DNA of 64,000 bases. Source: Baylisascaris procyonis. Its lineage: Eukaryota > Nematoda > Chromadorea > Rhabditida > Ascarididae. Each line of letters begins with the position of its first letter. Position 1 is the stretch's first letter. The stretch covers positions 1,054,001 through 1,118,000 of the forward strand of contig JAZARR010000080.1 in assembly GCA_037389465.1 (NCBI GenBank), given 5' to 3'. Shown here in pieces: positions 61,850 to 64,000 of this stretch. Made by a program: the position numbers and the translations under genes. The notes below the pieces were generated by a model. The model was not told the origin of the DNA. It saw only the letters and a program-made list of their open reading frames with translations, and searched no databases.

Positions 61850-64000
61850 GTATGGATGTGGGAGGTTTTCTCATAGAAGGGAATTATAAGTTACCCTGCT
61901 ATTATCTGGCTTAGTGAGCTCTCCATTATGACGTCGTTATGCGTTACTTTGAGTGTACAGCCCACATTACTTTGCTTACGTTATTGATTTTAATGGTTCG
62001 CGTTTGTTCTTAAATTCACTCGGCATTTTTGCATAATATCAGAAATTATTACGGTAGCCAGGTGGTCTTTTCTTGTTTTTTCTTTTTGTAAAATATTGCT
62101 GGAACTTTATTGCCGTGAAGTATGAAAAAAGAAGAAATATATGGAGTAATTTGAGGTATACGATTGTACTTTTCTTCAAATTTTTAATGCCTCATTTTTG
62201 AGTGCTCGTTTAATTTTTTAAAAATATATTTGAGGGAAATTTTTTAAAACTTTGCATTCAAATGGTTTGAAGTTAAAAAAAAAAAAGCAATTATATATGA
62301 AAGTTCTTAAATGAGCTATCTTGACTTGAGCAGAAAAAATCTCTTATGTGAGAGAAAGGGTTCTTTCGTTGATGGCGTTGTACGTCATCGAAGAGAATGC
62401 ACTATATTGCTATGTCGAAGTTGACCTCGTTAAAATTCGTCGAAAATACCAAATGCATTCATAAATTCTTTCCTTGCTTTGCTTCATTGTTTTTCTTATT
62501 GATTGCTCGGCTCATGTGCTGTTCACGTGATAACAGGATTAATGATTTGGATGCAAGGAAAAGCTATTGAGATACATAGTGGGATCATATAAGATCTCAC
62601 GAAATAGCCTGAGGGCATGAGGATATCGTCAGAATATACGTTCCTAGGTGGGGGTAGAATGAGCATCTCGAGATCGCTTGAAGACAGGGTATTGGCATCT
62701 CGAGGTTCATTGAAAACGTGTCTGTATCATAGGCTGAAAAATCTCGTTGGGCGCAACCTCATTTTGCATTGGAAGTTTTTATGCACTTCCTCTTCGGTGG
62801 AAGGTACCTCGATTTCTGTTTATTTTTTGGTCTTTAGGTCTCGATTTCAGGTCTCAGTGCTGCCCTTTTTTGAAAGCTCGAGCTAGAAAGTATGTCCTAT
62901 CTCGGTGATTCACAGTTTTGTGTATATTTTTATGCTCTTTGGTATTTCTGCTCGAAACCTTCCGTTTCTTGGTGTTACAGCAGGCTTGCACAAATTAAGA
63001 ATTGCACATATATGTTCGTTTGAACACAGTTCTCCCCACTTATGTTCAGAGTTCTGCGGCCGTATACTGTGGGCACTTAGAGTTAAGTGAAGGGGATAGG
63101 GCGGCACCATTCCTCAGCTGACTTGCAGTTTCTTTCTTTTTTTTTTTTTTTCGCTGCTGATTTGTCGAAATAAAATGTTCACCAGTTTAGTCGGTTTTTT
63201 TTCTTTTCGATGCAGTCTTGATGTTCGTTTCTTCCACTTCAAGACGGGGGGGGGGGGGGGAGGAGTACTAATTAGTAAACAGTTGTACGATTCCGATCGG
63301 TATTGCAATTGGTTCAGATCAGTGATACAAGTGAATGAGATCAATGATTATGAGCGGTGATGATGTGAAAGTTTTTTGGTGTTTTGCGAATGGGGGATCG
63401 CTTTATCAGAGATGGCAATCATAGATGAAACGCTGTGAGCATGATACGTACATGTGCGGCAGCCGCGTATTGTACGGCGTTTTTTGCGATGCGCCTCATC
63501 GCAACGACATCACTCTTGTGTTCAGCTATTTGCAGTGTTGATCGCTTTTCCTCACCCTCTAAATGTGAATAGGATGTCTGAATATTTCAATTTCTGCTCT
63601 TTCCTTCACATTGAGTAAGGTTGATTTATTGGATGTTAATTGAAAAATGGAAAGAAAAATAAGAAACTCCTTGCCGATGGCTGAACCCGTCAGGAAGCGG
63701 ATCCTTGCTGCATCATGCAGTAGTAGAGGAAAATTCATAAAATTTTATGCAAGCAGTTTATGGTTTAGTTTAGAAAGTCGGCTGGACTGATATGACAAGA
63801 CTGTTTGAGACGTAACTTATGCAGTGATATTGAGTTGGAGATGGAAATTGGTATCCAGGCAGTGGCTGACTTCGCTTGGTATTGGAGAGTACCTCTACAA
63901 CAATTTCCAATGCCCACTTTTGAAGTCGCATTGCGAAGTTTATTGCGACTTTGTTGCTGAGGTTTAATTGAATGTTATATCATTTCTTTCAACTGCGCTG
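61850..64000. other. Probably intron of the acidic-protein gene
   Basis: No exon with convincing acceptor, donor and coding look was found. The plus frame 62617-62886 lacks a motif. G-run at 63246-63260. Confidence 0.4.

Overview
The window reads as nuclear DNA of a nematode. Genes are split into small exons with GT..AG introns, many acceptors match the nematode TTTCAG type, the base composition is AT-rich, and several start codons lie a few to about 50 bases after a lone acceptor, as expected for spliced-leader trans-splicing. The proteins include animal families (UNC-50, OST4, EEF2KMT, LYRM1, TXNDC9, a matrix metalloproteinase, a CLOCK-type bHLH-PAS factor). I could not fix the species. All gene models were built by hand from splice sites, reading phase and remembered family patterns; no alignment was run.

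Layout. 1.8-4.3 kb (+): 3' part of a matrix metalloproteinase, followed by a minisatellite of about 16 units (4.43-5.69 kb). 6.7-8.0 kb (-): 3' exons of an unrecognised gene. 10.2-13.2 kb (-): complete unc-50. 13.7-17.5 kb (-): a Ser/Thr-rich 150-residue protein whose first intron contains OST4 on the opposite strand. 19.9-26.5 kb (-): a CLOCK-like bHLH-PAS transcription factor, the most notable gene here. 26.5-31.3 kb: mostly empty, with a 32-bp diverged minisatellite. 31.3-34.1 kb: a short membrane-protein exon (-) and a 121-residue coiled-coil gene (+). 34.4-36.4 kb (-): a divergent centrin. 39.5-44.6 kb (-): EEF2KMT, with a pair of inverted repeat copies in two of its introns. 45.1-45.6 kb (-): LYRM1, directly upstream of EEF2KMT on the same strand. 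47.5-50.3 kb (+): TXNDC9. 53.3-54.6 kb (-): an intronless protein with a Zc3h12a/NYN-like domain and a duplicated acidic motif. 55.1-56.1 kb: a GC-richer patch with open frames on both strands that I could not resolve. 60.3-61.8 kb (+): the first two exons of an acidic protein that runs out of the window.

The recognised genes are mostly housekeeping or trafficking factors: UNC-50 in Golgi-to-surface receptor traffic, OST4 in N-glycosylation, LYRM1 in mitochondria, EEF2KMT in translation, TXNDC9 in chaperonin-assisted folding, centrin at centrioles. They show no common pathway. LYRM1-EEF2KMT is the one plausible operon-like pair. No CRISPR array, prokaryotic operon, rRNA or convincing tRNA was seen.
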